A program made the translations under genes and the position numbers. A stretch of DNA of 64,000 nt from NCBI GenBank assembly GCA_029261995.1, contig JAJDAF010000064.1, forward strand, positions 124,001 through 188,000, read 5' to 3'. How positions within the stretch are numbered: the first letter of the stretch is position 1; every line of letters starts with the position of its first letter. Of this stretch, positions 43,011-52,077 are shown piece by piece. The notes beneath the pieces were generated by a model. The model was not told the DNA's origin, did no database searches, and was given only the letters and a program-made list of their open reading frames with translations. Origin of the DNA: Candidatus Zhuqueibacterota bacterium (lineage in GTDB: Bacteria; Zhuqueibacterota; Zhuqueibacteria; Oceanimicrobiales; Oceanimicrobiaceae).

Positions 43011-44489
43011 CTAGTAGCGCTCGTAAGAGCTGAATCCAGACTTGAGTTTTTGCAGGCCCAGATAGCCGTAGATCTCCCACGGGAAAGCAAAATTTCTGGA
43101 ACGGATTCGAAAGCGGGATGAAGGTTTCAGTAAACTCAGCAACAAAGTGTGACGCCATGAATGCGATTTTTCGCCGACCTTGACCTGGTGGTAGCCAAAC
43201 CTGATGTACTGCCGAATCGCTTGTAGTTGTCGATGCTTGCTGCCACTGATCCAGGGCAGCTCGGTGACGCGCGGGTGGTAGTCGCTCCACGCCTCGAAGG
43301 TCTGCGGCGCTTCGAATCCAAGCTCAACTGCCGTTGGCCAGAGTGGAGAGCCTGGATAAGGCGTAAAAATGTTGGTGTAGCAGTCGGCCTTGTCATAGGT
43401 GGAATAGATGCGGTCGATGAGTTGCAGCGTCAGGTGCAGGTCATCCATCTCCTCAGCCGGAAGTCCGAAGATGAACCCAAAGCTGGCTCGAATATCCGCA
43501 TCTCTGCAACGCTCAACCGCCCGGATCGTCGTCTCGATATTTGCCTTTTTCTCAATGGATTGCAGGACGTCATCTGAGCCGGACTCGGCCCCGAAGTGGA
43601 TTCTTACCAGGCCGGATCGGCGAAAGAGCCTGGCCTGTTCCGCCGTCAGTTTGGCCCAGGAGTCCGCGCGGTCCTGAATATACCACTCGAATTTGAGACC
43701 CGATTTCAGGAAACCCTCCGCCATCTCCAGGCTGCGCTCCATGAAAGCAAAGAAGATGTCATCGATGATGCCAACCAGTTCGATTCCAAATTTCCTGACC
43801 AGGTAGGACACTTCATCGACCACTTGTTCGACTGGCAGGTGGTCGAGATTTCTTCCGTAAACCGAGGCATTTGAGCAGTAGCTGCAATTGTAGGGGCAGC
43901 CGTGGCTGGAAGAATACATGAGCCAGCGCAGGCCGGTCAGGGTGTGGTAGCGGCCGTAGTCGATAAGTTCGTAGCCCGGCAATCTGCTTGGCAGTTCGGC
44001 CACGGGCGGGTACAGGCGAGGTTTGTTTTGTACAAGTTCACCGTTCTTTTTCCACCAGATGCCGGGGATGTCGTCCAACGCACCGCCATCTTCAAAGCAC
44101 CGAACCAACTCCGTGAAGGTCGTTTCTCCCTGCTTGACCACGACGACATCGACGAAATCCGCAGCCAGCGTTTGCTCCGGCAGGATGGATGGGTGCCAGC
44201 CCCCAAGCACAATCGGGACGTGCGGGAATCTGTTTTTCGCCAACTTTCCGACCTCGACGGCGCCTTGCACCATGGGCCCCGTGATCAGCGACATGCCGAG
44301 ACAGATGGCGCCGTCCATTTCTCGCATCACCGCTGAGGCGTAATCATCTTCAAGCGCGGTATCGATCAATGTGACCTCATAACCAAGCTTGACCAACGGC
44401 GCTGCGATGGCGATCAGGGCCAACGGCGGCGCTGCTTCGTTGCTGTTGTAAGATGGAAAAAAAAGGACGACTTTTTTTGACTCAGACAT
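43011..44489 (-). CDS. B12-binding-domain radical SAM protein
   Basis: 492-aa cytoplasmic enzyme. The N-terminal ~130 residues form a cobalamin-binding Rossmann domain (PPLALIAIAAPLVKLGYEVTLID, VLGGWHPSILPE). The radical SAM core starts with CPYNCSYC (Cys198, 202, 205) holding the [4Fe-4S] cluster, and continues with VGIIDDIFF and HFGAESGSDDVLQSIEKKAN. The C-terminal ~100 residues are unassigned. Members methylate unactivated carbons or modify lipids, hopanoids or sugars. Here it probably modifies a glycan or its lipid carrier (inference). An AAGGAG RBS precedes the ATG. Confidence 0.9.
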   Translation of the reverse strand: MSESKKVVLFFPSYNSNEAAPPLALIAIAAPLVKLGYEVTLIDTALEDDYASAVMREMDGAICLGMSLITGPMVQGAVEVGKLAKNRFPHVPIVLGGWHPSILPEQTLAADFVDVVVVKQGETTFTELVRCFEDGGALDDIPGIWWKKNGELVQNKPRLYPPVAELPSRLPGYELIDYGRYHTLTGLRWLMYSSSHGCPYNCSYCSNASVYGRNLDHLPVEQVVDEVSYLVRKFGIELVGIIDDIFFAFMERSLEMAEGFLKSGLKFEWYIQDRADSWAKLTAEQARLFRRSGLVRIHFGAESGSDDVLQSIEKKANIETTIRAVERCRDADIRASFGFIFGLPAEEMDDLHLTLQLIDRIYSTYDKADCYTNIFTPYPGSPLWPTAVELGFEAPQTFEAWSDYHPRVTELPWISGSKHRQLQAIRQYIRFGYHQVKVGEKSHSWRHTLLLSLLKPSSRFRIRSRNFAFPWEIYGYLGLQKLKSGFSSYERY

Positions 44490-44604
44490 CAGTGCTCCTT
44501 CTCATTAACCCAAACAGGCGGGACTTCATGCAGATCGATTTCCACCGGTAACCAGTGCGATCAGTGCTTTCATTCCCAGCTCGGTCCAAATTCTCACCCG
44601 TCGT

Positions 44605-45696
44605 TCAGGTCAATTTGCCTCGGGCTGATATCTCGAAGATCTCTTCGACGTGGCCATCCCGGATACCGGCGAGTTCACTAAACATGTTGACGACCACACA
44701 GGCATGATTGGGAATAATGGTTACTTTTTCTCCGATTTCGAACGTACTATCCGATTCAATGACGCCGTGTTCCTCCGACAGCCTGCCGACCACTGTGTTC
44801 TTGGATGGGATGAGCCCGAAACCTCTGGTGCGCCCGGTACGGCTGGCCGGGTCGGAAGTCAGGGTTTTTCGGCCGGCATCGACGATGGTCCGAGTTGCGT
44901 TGGGACGACTGGTAACGGTCGCCAGCACTGACAGTGCGCAGTCCTTGAGGGCGCAAGAATACAGATCAACCTGTGTTAGATCGCCGAAGACATAAGTGCC
45001 GGGCCTGATTTCCGTGACGCCGGCAACCGCCGCGGAGTAAGGCGCCGCGGGCGTTGAGCCAACGCTGATCTCTTTGACTTCGATGCCATTCCGGCGCAGC
45101 AAATCCGCGGTTTCGACCATGACTTTGCCCTCATGGGCGCCCACTTTCGCCAGCTCAGCCTTTTCTGTCTGATTGTAAGATTGGCCGGCGTGCGTCATCA
45201 AGCCGCGCAGCTCAAGCTGGCTCATCTCGCGGATTTTGCTGGCCAGTCGCAGAGCCTCCTCCCCGGGGAGAACTCCACCGCGGTCTTGCCCGGAATTGAT
45301 TTCGACGACGACTTCGAGAGTTTGCCCGGCCTGCTCAAGCGCCGTATTGAGTGTCGTTGCCCCAATCTCGCTGTCGATGGCGATACAGACGGTGGCCCGG
45401 TGCGACAGCTCAATCAAGCGCCGGTACTTCTGCTCTCCGATGATTTGATTGGCAACGAGGATGTCTTGAATCCCCGCATTGGCCATAATTTCTGCTTCCC
45501 CGAGTTTTGCCACGGTAATTCCAGTGGCGCCGCTCTCCAACTGGCGTCTCGCGATCTCCGGGGATTTGTGAGTCTTTGTGTGGGGCCTGAGTTTAACCTG
45601 GTTGCGACCCGCCACCTCGCTCATTCTTGAGATGTTGTGGTCCATTCGGTCAAGGTCAACCAGCAGCGCTGGCGTGTCGAGTTCTGTGAAGTGCAT
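44605..45696 (-). CDS. D-threonine aldolase-like PLP enzyme (alanine racemase N-terminal fold)
   Basis: 363-aa PLP-dependent enzyme of the fold-III D-threonine aldolase/D-serine dehydratase group. The Schiff-base region is KLRPHTKTHKSPEIA, with Lys41 as PLP lysine. EINSGQDRGGVLPG, GLMTHAGQSY and EISVGSTPAAPY follow, and the C-terminal metal site is in IPNHACVVVNM. It cleaves or dehydrates D-beta-hydroxy amino acids in characterised relatives. It heads the glycan cluster directly behind a good promoter, so a D-amino acid decoration pathway is possible, but metabolic housekeeping is equally likely. Confidence 0.85.
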   Translation of the reverse strand: MHFTELDTPALLVDLDRMDHNISRMSEVAGRNQVKLRPHTKTHKSPEIARRQLESGATGITVAKLGEAEIMANAGIQDILVANQIIGEQKYRRLIELSHRATVCIAIDSEIGATTLNTALEQAGQTLEVVVEINSGQDRGGVLPGEEALRLASKIREMSQLELRGLMTHAGQSYNQTEKAELAKVGAHEGKVMVETADLLRRNGIEVKEISVGSTPAAPYSAAVAGVTEIRPGTYVFGDLTQVDLYSCALKDCALSVLATVTSRPNATRTIVDAGRKTLTSDPASRTGRTRGFGLIPSKNTVVGRLSEEHGVIESDSTFEIGEKVTIIPNHACVVVNMFSELAGIRDGHVEEIFEISARGKLT

Positions 45697-45750
45697 TCTG
45701 TTCAGATTTTGTGCGTTTGTGTGGCTTCTGATTTTTTCCCATCCCGAACC

Positions 45751-45779
45751 ATAATAGTAAACTCAGGGTGGCGAGTCAA
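45751..45779 (-). promoter_or_regulatory. Sigma70-type promoter heading the glycan cluster
   Basis: Minus strand TTGACT (45774-45779), 17 nt, TATTAT (45751-45756), about 55 nt before the D-threonine aldolase-like ATG. No other promoter is obvious until the GT39 genes, so it may drive the whole cluster. Confidence 0.6.
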
Positions 45780-45803
45780 GCAGTTTGCTGTGTACGCCCG
45801 GTC

Positions 45804-46751
45804 TCATTGAGTCCAGTCGCCATCGGGGCCGCCAAATGCCCCCTGATCGTTGCGTGTGCCATCGGCGTCGTTGAATTCTGTGGCAGGATTGCCGGCATCG
45901 ATGGCAGGGGAGAACTGGTCGAGACGGACTTCGTCGGGGGTGACAAAGAGTGGATCCATGTTGCCGGAGGAGAGAAAATTGAATTGTTGCAAGTACGCGC
46001 CCGAGTCGCCAGACACCGTGATTCTGGGGTCCGCAGCGGTGCTGCTGTTGCGGAAGAAAATGTTGTTCTGGATATTTGACGATCGGGGTTGATTCAACAC
46101 AAGCCCGCCGCCGTGATTGATGCTATTGTTTCTGAAGAAGGTGTTGTTGATGAGAACGGCTGAGGACTGCACGGCAAGCACGGCGCCGCCGCTTGTAACC
46201 GCCTGGTTGTCGATAAAAATACAGTTTTGAACCGTGAGACTGTCGCGGATGGCGTAGATGGCGCCGCCCAGATCCGAGCGATTCTCGAAGAATTCGCAGT
46301 TCCGGAAGGTGACGGTCGTGTTGGAAACCTGAACCGCACCTGAGAGCTGAGACGCGGCAGCGATCTCGATATCTTCTATTCGGCAGAACCGCATCTGCGA
46401 CTCGTCGGGACTGTTGTCAAAGAAGATGCCTGACCAGGAGGTCTCGAATGCGTCAAACTCAATTTTGTTGCCATCTTCCCCGACCGCGAGCAGGCGTCCG
46501 CGCACCTCCAGGCCGGCGCCATCGACGAACAGCAGCCTGACGCCGGGTTCTATCTGCAGTGTCGTGTTGGGCTCCACCACAAGCGTGCCAATCACATGGT
46601 AGACGGCCTGGCACCTGGTCAGCGTGCCGGAAATCGGCCCGCTAATCCGAACCGGAGTCGGGCAGTCCGGCACTAGAATTTCGTTGTTCTTGGAATCGGA
46701 AGCGCAGCCGAACAGCAAACTTGCCAGGATCGTGATCAAGGTGATTTTCAT
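45804..46751 (-). CDS. Right-handed beta-helix lipoprotein
   Basis: Exported lipoprotein (~315 aa) with lipobox LLFGC; Cys16 is lipidated in the form starting at ATG 46751, chosen because GGGAG lies seven bases upstream (a TTG at 46772 is a poorer start). The body is a parallel beta-helix of pectate-lyase/PbH1 type, with repeated short strands and Asn ladders (FRNCEFFENRS, VQNCIFIDN, INNTFFRNN, IQNNIFFRN). The C-terminus has SPAIDAGNP and ends in a GGPDGDW stretch. Such folds bind or cleave polysaccharides; no catalytic set could be identified. Confidence 0.82.
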   Translation of the reverse strand: MKITLITILASLLFGCASDSKNNEILVPDCPTPVRISGPISGTLTRCQAVYHVIGTLVVEPNTTLQIEPGVRLLFVDGAGLEVRGRLLAVGEDGNKIEFDAFETSWSGIFFDNSPDESQMRFCRIEDIEIAAASQLSGAVQVSNTTVTFRNCEFFENRSDLGGAIYAIRDSLTVQNCIFIDNQAVTSGGAVLAVQSSAVLINNTFFRNNSINHGGGLVLNQPRSSNIQNNIFFRNSSTAADPRITVSGDSGAYLQQFNFLSSGNMDPLFVTPDEVRLDQFSPAIDAGNPATEFNDADGTRNDQGAFGGPDGDWTQ

Positions 46752-46940
46752 AAGTAGCTCCCACTGTTTCAATTGGTCAGCCTGTTGTCAGTTCGCAACA
46801 GACATGGTTTGTTCGCGAATCGCATGATTGCATTTGAAAGATCTTCCGCCCGCTCTGCTGATTCTCCAAAATATCCGCGTAACTTTCCCGGTAACCGTGC
46901 CGTAGAAGACAAACGCAACCATTTGAAAAGGAGTTGAAAT

Positions 46941-47114
46941 ATGTTATTCGAACTGCTCAGAGCTTTGGTCGTTTTGACGATTGCCATCCCCTTCGCCTAC
47001 ATCGTTTTCGATGTACTTTTTGATATCGCCAAACGGATGATTGACTTCGTGCGACAGGAGGCTGTGCCAACCCTGGCGAAGGTGCGGACCCGTGACGGCT
47101 ACCGCAAACATTGA
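46941..47114 (+). CDS. 57-aa membrane microprotein
   Basis: A short gene with strong local evidence: AAAGGAG six to seven bases before the ATG, an intact 57-codon frame and an excellent intrinsic terminator 24 nt after the stop. The protein has one N-terminal membrane helix (about residues 8-27, ALVVLTIAIPFAYIVFDVLF) and a basic, soluble C-terminus (RMIDFVRQEAVP ... RTRDGYRKH), predicted to face the cytoplasm. No family was recognised. It is transcribed alone between two minus-strand genes, suggesting a stand-alone small regulator or envelope-stress peptide. Confidence 0.72.
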   Translation: MLFELLRALVVLTIAIPFAYIVFDVLFDIAKRMIDFVRQEAVPTLAKVRTRDGYRKH

Positions 47115-47137
47115 AATCCTCTGTTGTATTATGCCTG

Positions 47138-47168
47138 CCGGCCATTTCGAAGATGGCCGGTTTTTTTT
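47138..47168 (+). terminator. Intrinsic terminator of the microprotein gene
   Basis: Perfect 8-bp stem CCGGCCAT/ATGGCCGG with a 7-nt loop, followed immediately by eight T. This is the clearest terminator in the window. Confidence 0.92.
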
Positions 47169-47236
47169 GCCCGCTTAGCACATTCAACCCCTTCCGAGCT
47201 TAGTTGTAAGAAAGTAGAAGAACAAAGCATCGTCAC

Positions 47237-50200
47237 TCAAACGCCAGATGGCCACAGTATCAGTTTGTCGCCATCTTCCTCGAAACCCAATTGGCGAAGC
47301 TCTGCGTCGAGTTCGTGCTGCGCTGGTTTCCGGTCATCAATGTGAGTTATTTCGATGCGTTTTCGTGGCCGATGTTCGGCGGGCTGTCGCAGCCAGTTCT
47401 TCATCAAGGCCAGGCAACGCGAGGCCGCGGAACTTGGAAGCTCCCGCAATCGCCAGATGCGGGCGGCGAAGTTTTCGCAGTAAAGAGCTGGGCCACCTTC
47501 AAAAAAAACGATGTGATTTGAAGGCGAGCGGACCACGCTGAGACTTTTTCCCCGCAAGTCCTGCATTTGCCAGGCCACCGAGCCGCCCAGCGGCAAGGCA
47601 GGATCGCAAGTGCTGAGTATCGCCGGTTCATCGAGACCCTTGCTGTCTTCTCCTGACTGAATTCTTGACAGAAGCTCTACTGCCTGTGGCAGCGCGAATT
47701 GTACGCCCGACAGACCATCCACGAAAAAACCGCGACGGATTTCTCCTTGCCACTCAAGACGCTTCAGAACCTGGAAAAGCTCGTACCAGGGAAGCAGGCC
47801 AGCTTCATGGCGGTACCATTCTTTCACCAGAATGCCATGTCTCGCCAGGAGCAAACGGGCTTGGCGCTCTGCTTGCTCGCGGCGCGTCAACGGTTTTCCC
47901 AGCGCAGCAAAAGAAGATGTCGTGGACCAGCGACTGTCGCCAGACTCGATCTGCTCGCGAACGGCGTGTCTGATGGACCGGCGTGACCTGCCATGGGCAG
48001 ATTGCCTGGTCCATTTCGGGACCGGCGCCGGCAGCCAATCTGCAATCTCGCCACCGGTTTTGTTGGCAGCGGCACTGTTGAGAATGCTGAGAAATGCCGG
48101 ATAGGATTCGGTGGTCACAAGACCGGATTCAGCCAGGTCGTACAAGGCGCGCTGAACCTGAGCCGTAGAATAGTCAGTCGCGCCGGCAATGTCCCGCAGC
48201 AGGCTGGCGCCGTTTTCCACAAGAAAGTCGTAAACGGTTTTCGATTCTCCGGTGAGGCTTGTCGCCTTCTCCTGGAGGGATGTGCGGTCCGTAAACCATC
48301 CGCCGGTTGCTCTGGCTTTAAATGACAGCTTGAGCCGGCCATCTTCGCCATGTCGTTCAGCCTGCACAATCGCAGCGCCCGAGGCGATCAGAGCTGTCAG
48401 GGCCCCGGCTGCAGTGGGGTTTTGCTGCGTTGCGGCGACACGGGTTTGCATGATTTCCCGTTCAAAGAAGTGGCGCGGAAAAGGCAGGCCGGCGTATTGT
48501 TCTATCACCTGCGGCAACTGCCGGTGACTGCCGATGTGATGCCAGCGCAGCAGAAACCGCAGCCATTGCGGACGCGCTACGGCTTGCGCGTCCCTTCTTC
48601 GCAGCGAGATGGCGCGGCGGTAGAGTTCCGCAAAGTTGTGGCGGTCACACCACTGCTCACCCGATTCGCCAACCAGCAGTTGGCCGCGCACAACCTCTTT
48701 TTCTCGGTGCAGCGACATCAGGAGTTGCTCGAGAAGGGCTTCCCCAAACCCAAGCCGCGATTGGATTTGCCCTCTGGTCAGGGGACCGTGAATGCGCAGC
48801 ATGCGCCGCAATTGTTCCCGCTCAGATTTATCTTCCGAAGTTGCTTCAATGTCGCCATGCTGCTGCGTGACCCGGCCCTGTTCGAGTAGCTCATCCAGCC
48901 AATCCGTGGGATCGGTTTTACACCGGGCTTTCAGAGCATCTTGGTGGGTGGGCATCAGCTTGGCAATCACGTTGAACAGCGTTTCCCGGTCCCCGGCCTG
49001 AGTTTCCGGTGTCAGATGCTGCCAGCGGGCCTCAGCCTGTTTCACGATCTCAGCGGTCACGATTGCGGGGATGTCTTCTTTGTTGAGAATTTCCGCCAGG
49101 AGTTCACTGCTGACAGATGCGGCCTGGCCCGGCAGGCGGGAGCGGTCCATTTCGTAAATATTCTCTGCCAGGAAGTTGAACATCAGCCCGGAGGCCATGG
49201 GCGAAGGTAGTCGGGTGTGCGCAAAATGCACTTCGATTTCGCCGGTGTGCAGTGCGGCGATGACGGATTTCAGGCCGGGCCAGTCGAACACATCCTGGAG
49301 ACAATCCCGGTAGGTTTCGGCAAGGATTGGGAAATCGTCAAACTGCCTTACGATTTGAAGCAGATCAGAAGCGCGTAGCCGCTGCAGCCAGAGCGGGATG
49401 CGTTTGCCTGGCCGTGACCGGGTCAGAATAAGCGCTCTTGCCGCGTTGTAGCGAAAATGGACGTTGAACACAGGCGAGTCAATCAGCGAACCGACCAGCA
49501 ATTCTTCCATTTCCGCGACTGGAATACGAAATAACTCCTCCGTGGCCAACGGCTCTGGCGTGTCGAGCGTACGGATGATCAGTCCATCTTCACCATAGGA
49601 AAACTGTACTTGCACACCGAGTTTCTTCTCCAGGGCCGCCGCCAGACCAATTGCCCAGAGACCGTTAACCTGGGCCCCAAAGCAGGTGTGCAAAATCAAA
49701 TGCGGTTGGTCGGCGGCATCGCGAAACCATTCTCCGACCAGGCATCGATCGGTGGGTAGAACGGATGTGGCCTCGCGCTGACGCACCAGATAGGCCCTGA
49801 GATTAACTAGTGTGTCATTGTCTGCCGGAAGACGGCCAGTTCTCTTGGCTGTAATCTGGCGTGTGTCGGCTTCGCTGTTTTCTTCGGGTTCAAGCGCGTT
49901 GCAACTTGCTGTGGCTTCGTCTGCATAGGCTTCTCGAAAAGCGCCTACCTTGCGGCAGCTCTCGAGTTGCCGGTGCTGCAAATCTCCCTTCCAGAACGGT
50001 GGACGAGGTTTGATGGAGCGGATAGGTGAAACGATAATTCGGTCCTGTTGAATATCATCAATTCGCCACTCGTGATTGCCGAGATAAAACGCCTGGCCGA
50101 CCCGTGATTCAAATACGAATTCTTCTTCCATCTCGCCCAGTCGTGTGTTGCTGCCGGTCAGGTAGACGGCGTAGTAGCCTCGATCCGGGATGGTGCCGCC

Positions 50201-51787
50201 GTTCATGGTCGCCAGCAAACGCGAACCCCGCAACCCGAGCAGCCAGTCATTTATCCTGTCCCAGTTCAGTCTGGGTTGTAGCGCGCGCAGTGGTGCGTCA
50301 GCATAGCGCCCGGCCAGCATTTCAATCACCTGGTTGAAGGCCGTCACCGTCAGATTTCTGTAGCAGTAGCTTTGAGTGAAAAGCCGAAACAATGCCTGGC
50401 GTGGCCACTCACGCAGCGCTACCTCAGCAACGATTTGCTGGGCCAGGACGTCCAGACAGTTTTCCGGGATGGCGGTTTCCTCGATATCTCCGGCAAGCAT
50501 GAGTTGTGCAAACGCCACCGCATCGTCAAGGTCTGACTGGTAGAGTGGGATGATTCTCCCCTTGCTAGTGGCGTTCAACAGATGACCGCTACGACCCACG
50601 CGCTGTAGTCCGCCGGCGATGCTTCGCGGCGCTTCGAGCTGCACAACCAGATCGATGCTGCCGATGTCAATTCCGAGTTCCAGAGAGCCGGTAGCGATGA
50701 CTGCCGGAATGGCGCCAGCTTTCAAGCGCTCCTCAATGTCGTAGCGGACTTCCCGCGACATGCTGCCGTGGTGCGCCAAGGCGATTTCATCCTGTTGTTC
50801 GCCGGTATGTTTGATTTCCAACTCGTTTAATTGCCGGGCGATCCGCTCGGATTGCGCCCGCATGTTGACGAATACCAGCGTGGTTTTGTGGCTCGTGATC
50901 AGTTCGTACAACTGTTCGATGACAGCCGGCCAGACCGTAGCCTCAGGCAGATCACTGAAACTCTTCACAGGTGAGATGACTTTCAGATCGATGTTTTTGC
51001 GCTGGCCGCAGTCAACGATGGCCACCGGCCGGGGCTGCGGTCTCGGGGGCTCAAGCTGTGCGGCAGAAGAAAGAGATGTGTCTGGCTCCGCCTCCCTGTT
51101 TTGAGAACGGGGAGGCGGATAGAGTTGTCCGCCGAGAAAAGCCGCAATTCTATTCAAAGGCCGCTGCGTGGCAGACAAGCCAATTCGGACGGGCTCTCGG
51201 TTGCAGAGCGGCATCAAACGCTCGAGGCTCAGGCTCAGGTGCACGCCTCGCTTGCCGCTGCTGACCGCATGAATTTCATCGACGATCAGGTAGCGCAGAC
51301 CCCGGAAGATTTCACGACCGCGTTCCGAAGTCAGCAGCAGGTACAGCGACTCGGGAGTGGTGATCAGAATGTGCGGTGGCTTTTTCACCATGGCTTGCCG
51401 CACGTGTGACGGCGTGTCGCCAGTACGAACCAGCGCGCGGATTTCAGGAGGTTCAAGCTGCATCTTGCGCGCGCACCGTCTGATGCCGGCCAACGGCGCC
51501 TGCAGGTTTCGGTGGATGTCGTTATTCAGCGCTTTTAGAGGCGAAATGTAGAGCGTGTGAACGCCCTGCTCGTTGGGGTTGCCGGCAAGCTGTGACATGA
51601 AAATGTCGTGAATGCACCATAGAAATGCCGCCAGGGTTTTTCCTGAACCGGTCGGCGCCAGGATGAGAGTGTGCTCTCCCGCTGAGATGTGCGGCCAGCC
51701 CTGTTCCTGCGGCGGACTGGTCCCTTGAAATTCGTTATTGAACCATGTCTGGATAGCGGGGTGAAACGCGAAGTTCATTTGTGCCAT
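47237..51787 (-). CDS. lhr: Long-form Lhr-type ATP-dependent DNA helicase
   Basis: 1516-aa superfamily 2 helicase. The N-terminal Lhr core shows Q-motif region and Walker A APTGSGKTLAAF, DEAD-type motif II DEIHAV, motif III SATQR, and in RecA2 LVFVNMRAQSER and VIATGSLELGIDIGSIDLVVQ followed by QRVGRSGH. The long C-terminus contains DUF1998-like and winged-helix parts characteristic of full-length bacterial Lhr, a 3'-to-5' helicase linked to DNA repair and RNA:DNA hybrid unwinding. Length matches E. coli Lhr (~1540 aa). No RBS is evident. No RNase T or Lhr-partner gene lies beside it. Confidence 0.95.
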   Translation of the reverse strand: MAQMNFAFHPAIQTWFNNEFQGTSPPQEQGWPHISAGEHTLILAPTGSGKTLAAFLWCIHDIFMSQLAGNPNEQGVHTLYISPLKALNNDIHRNLQAPLAGIRRCARKMQLEPPEIRALVRTGDTPSHVRQAMVKKPPHILITTPESLYLLLTSERGREIFRGLRYLIVDEIHAVSSGKRGVHLSLSLERLMPLCNREPVRIGLSATQRPLNRIAAFLGGQLYPPPRSQNREAEPDTSLSSAAQLEPPRPQPRPVAIVDCGQRKNIDLKVISPVKSFSDLPEATVWPAVIEQLYELITSHKTTLVFVNMRAQSERIARQLNELEIKHTGEQQDEIALAHHGSMSREVRYDIEERLKAGAIPAVIATGSLELGIDIGSIDLVVQLEAPRSIAGGLQRVGRSGHLLNATSKGRIIPLYQSDLDDAVAFAQLMLAGDIEETAIPENCLDVLAQQIVAEVALREWPRQALFRLFTQSYCYRNLTVTAFNQVIEMLAGRYADAPLRALQPRLNWDRINDWLLGLRGSRLLATMNGGTIPDRGYYAVYLTGSNTRLGEMEEEFVFESRVGQAFYLGNHEWRIDDIQQDRIIVSPIRSIKPRPPFWKGDLQHRQLESCRKVGAFREAYADEATASCNALEPEENSEADTRQITAKRTGRLPADNDTLVNLRAYLVRQREATSVLPTDRCLVGEWFRDAADQPHLILHTCFGAQVNGLWAIGLAAALEKKLGVQVQFSYGEDGLIIRTLDTPEPLATEELFRIPVAEMEELLVGSLIDSPVFNVHFRYNAARALILTRSRPGKRIPLWLQRLRASDLLQIVRQFDDFPILAETYRDCLQDVFDWPGLKSVIAALHTGEIEVHFAHTRLPSPMASGLMFNFLAENIYEMDRSRLPGQAASVSSELLAEILNKEDIPAIVTAEIVKQAEARWQHLTPETQAGDRETLFNVIAKLMPTHQDALKARCKTDPTDWLDELLEQGRVTQQHGDIEATSEDKSEREQLRRMLRIHGPLTRGQIQSRLGFGEALLEQLLMSLHREKEVVRGQLLVGESGEQWCDRHNFAELYRRAISLRRRDAQAVARPQWLRFLLRWHHIGSHRQLPQVIEQYAGLPFPRHFFEREIMQTRVAATQQNPTAAGALTALIASGAAIVQAERHGEDGRLKLSFKARATGGWFTDRTSLQEKATSLTGESKTVYDFLVENGASLLRDIAGATDYSTAQVQRALYDLAESGLVTTESYPAFLSILNSAAANKTGGEIADWLPAPVPKWTRQSAHGRSRRSIRHAVREQIESGDSRWSTTSSFAALGKPLTRREQAERQARLLLARHGILVKEWYRHEAGLLPWYELFQVLKRLEWQGEIRRGFFVDGLSGVQFALPQAVELLSRIQSGEDSKGLDEPAILSTCDPALPLGGSVAWQMQDLRGKSLSVVRSPSNHIVFFEGGPALYCENFAARIWRLRELPSSAASRCLALMKNWLRQPAEHRPRKRIEITHIDDRKPAQHELDAELRQLGFEEDGDKLILWPSGV

Positions 51788-52077
51788 TTGTTTGTTATCG
51801 AAAAAAATCTGTGGTCGAGATTAGAAAGTAACGCATCGGCAGACCCAAAATCAAATGGATTCGACAGAGCTGCCGGATGCGCAGGCCGGAATAACTCTAG
51901 TCAATTGTGAGTAGTTAAGGCATGCCAGAAGAGGCGGAACAGAGATGACAAATCAATTTGCATTTCGCTGGCGCGATGGTTATCTTCGATTCCGGTTGGG
52001 CTTTGGAGGCCCAAAGGCAGCAGGCTGCGATTCCCCCCTGATTGCATGTCATTCGAATCTTCTACCAGGTCCTCATT
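51788..52077. other. Divergent intergenic region between lhr and the subtilase gene
   Basis: About 290 nt. No convincing promoter box, RNA or repeat was recognised, although divergent promoters must lie here. Confidence 0.4.
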
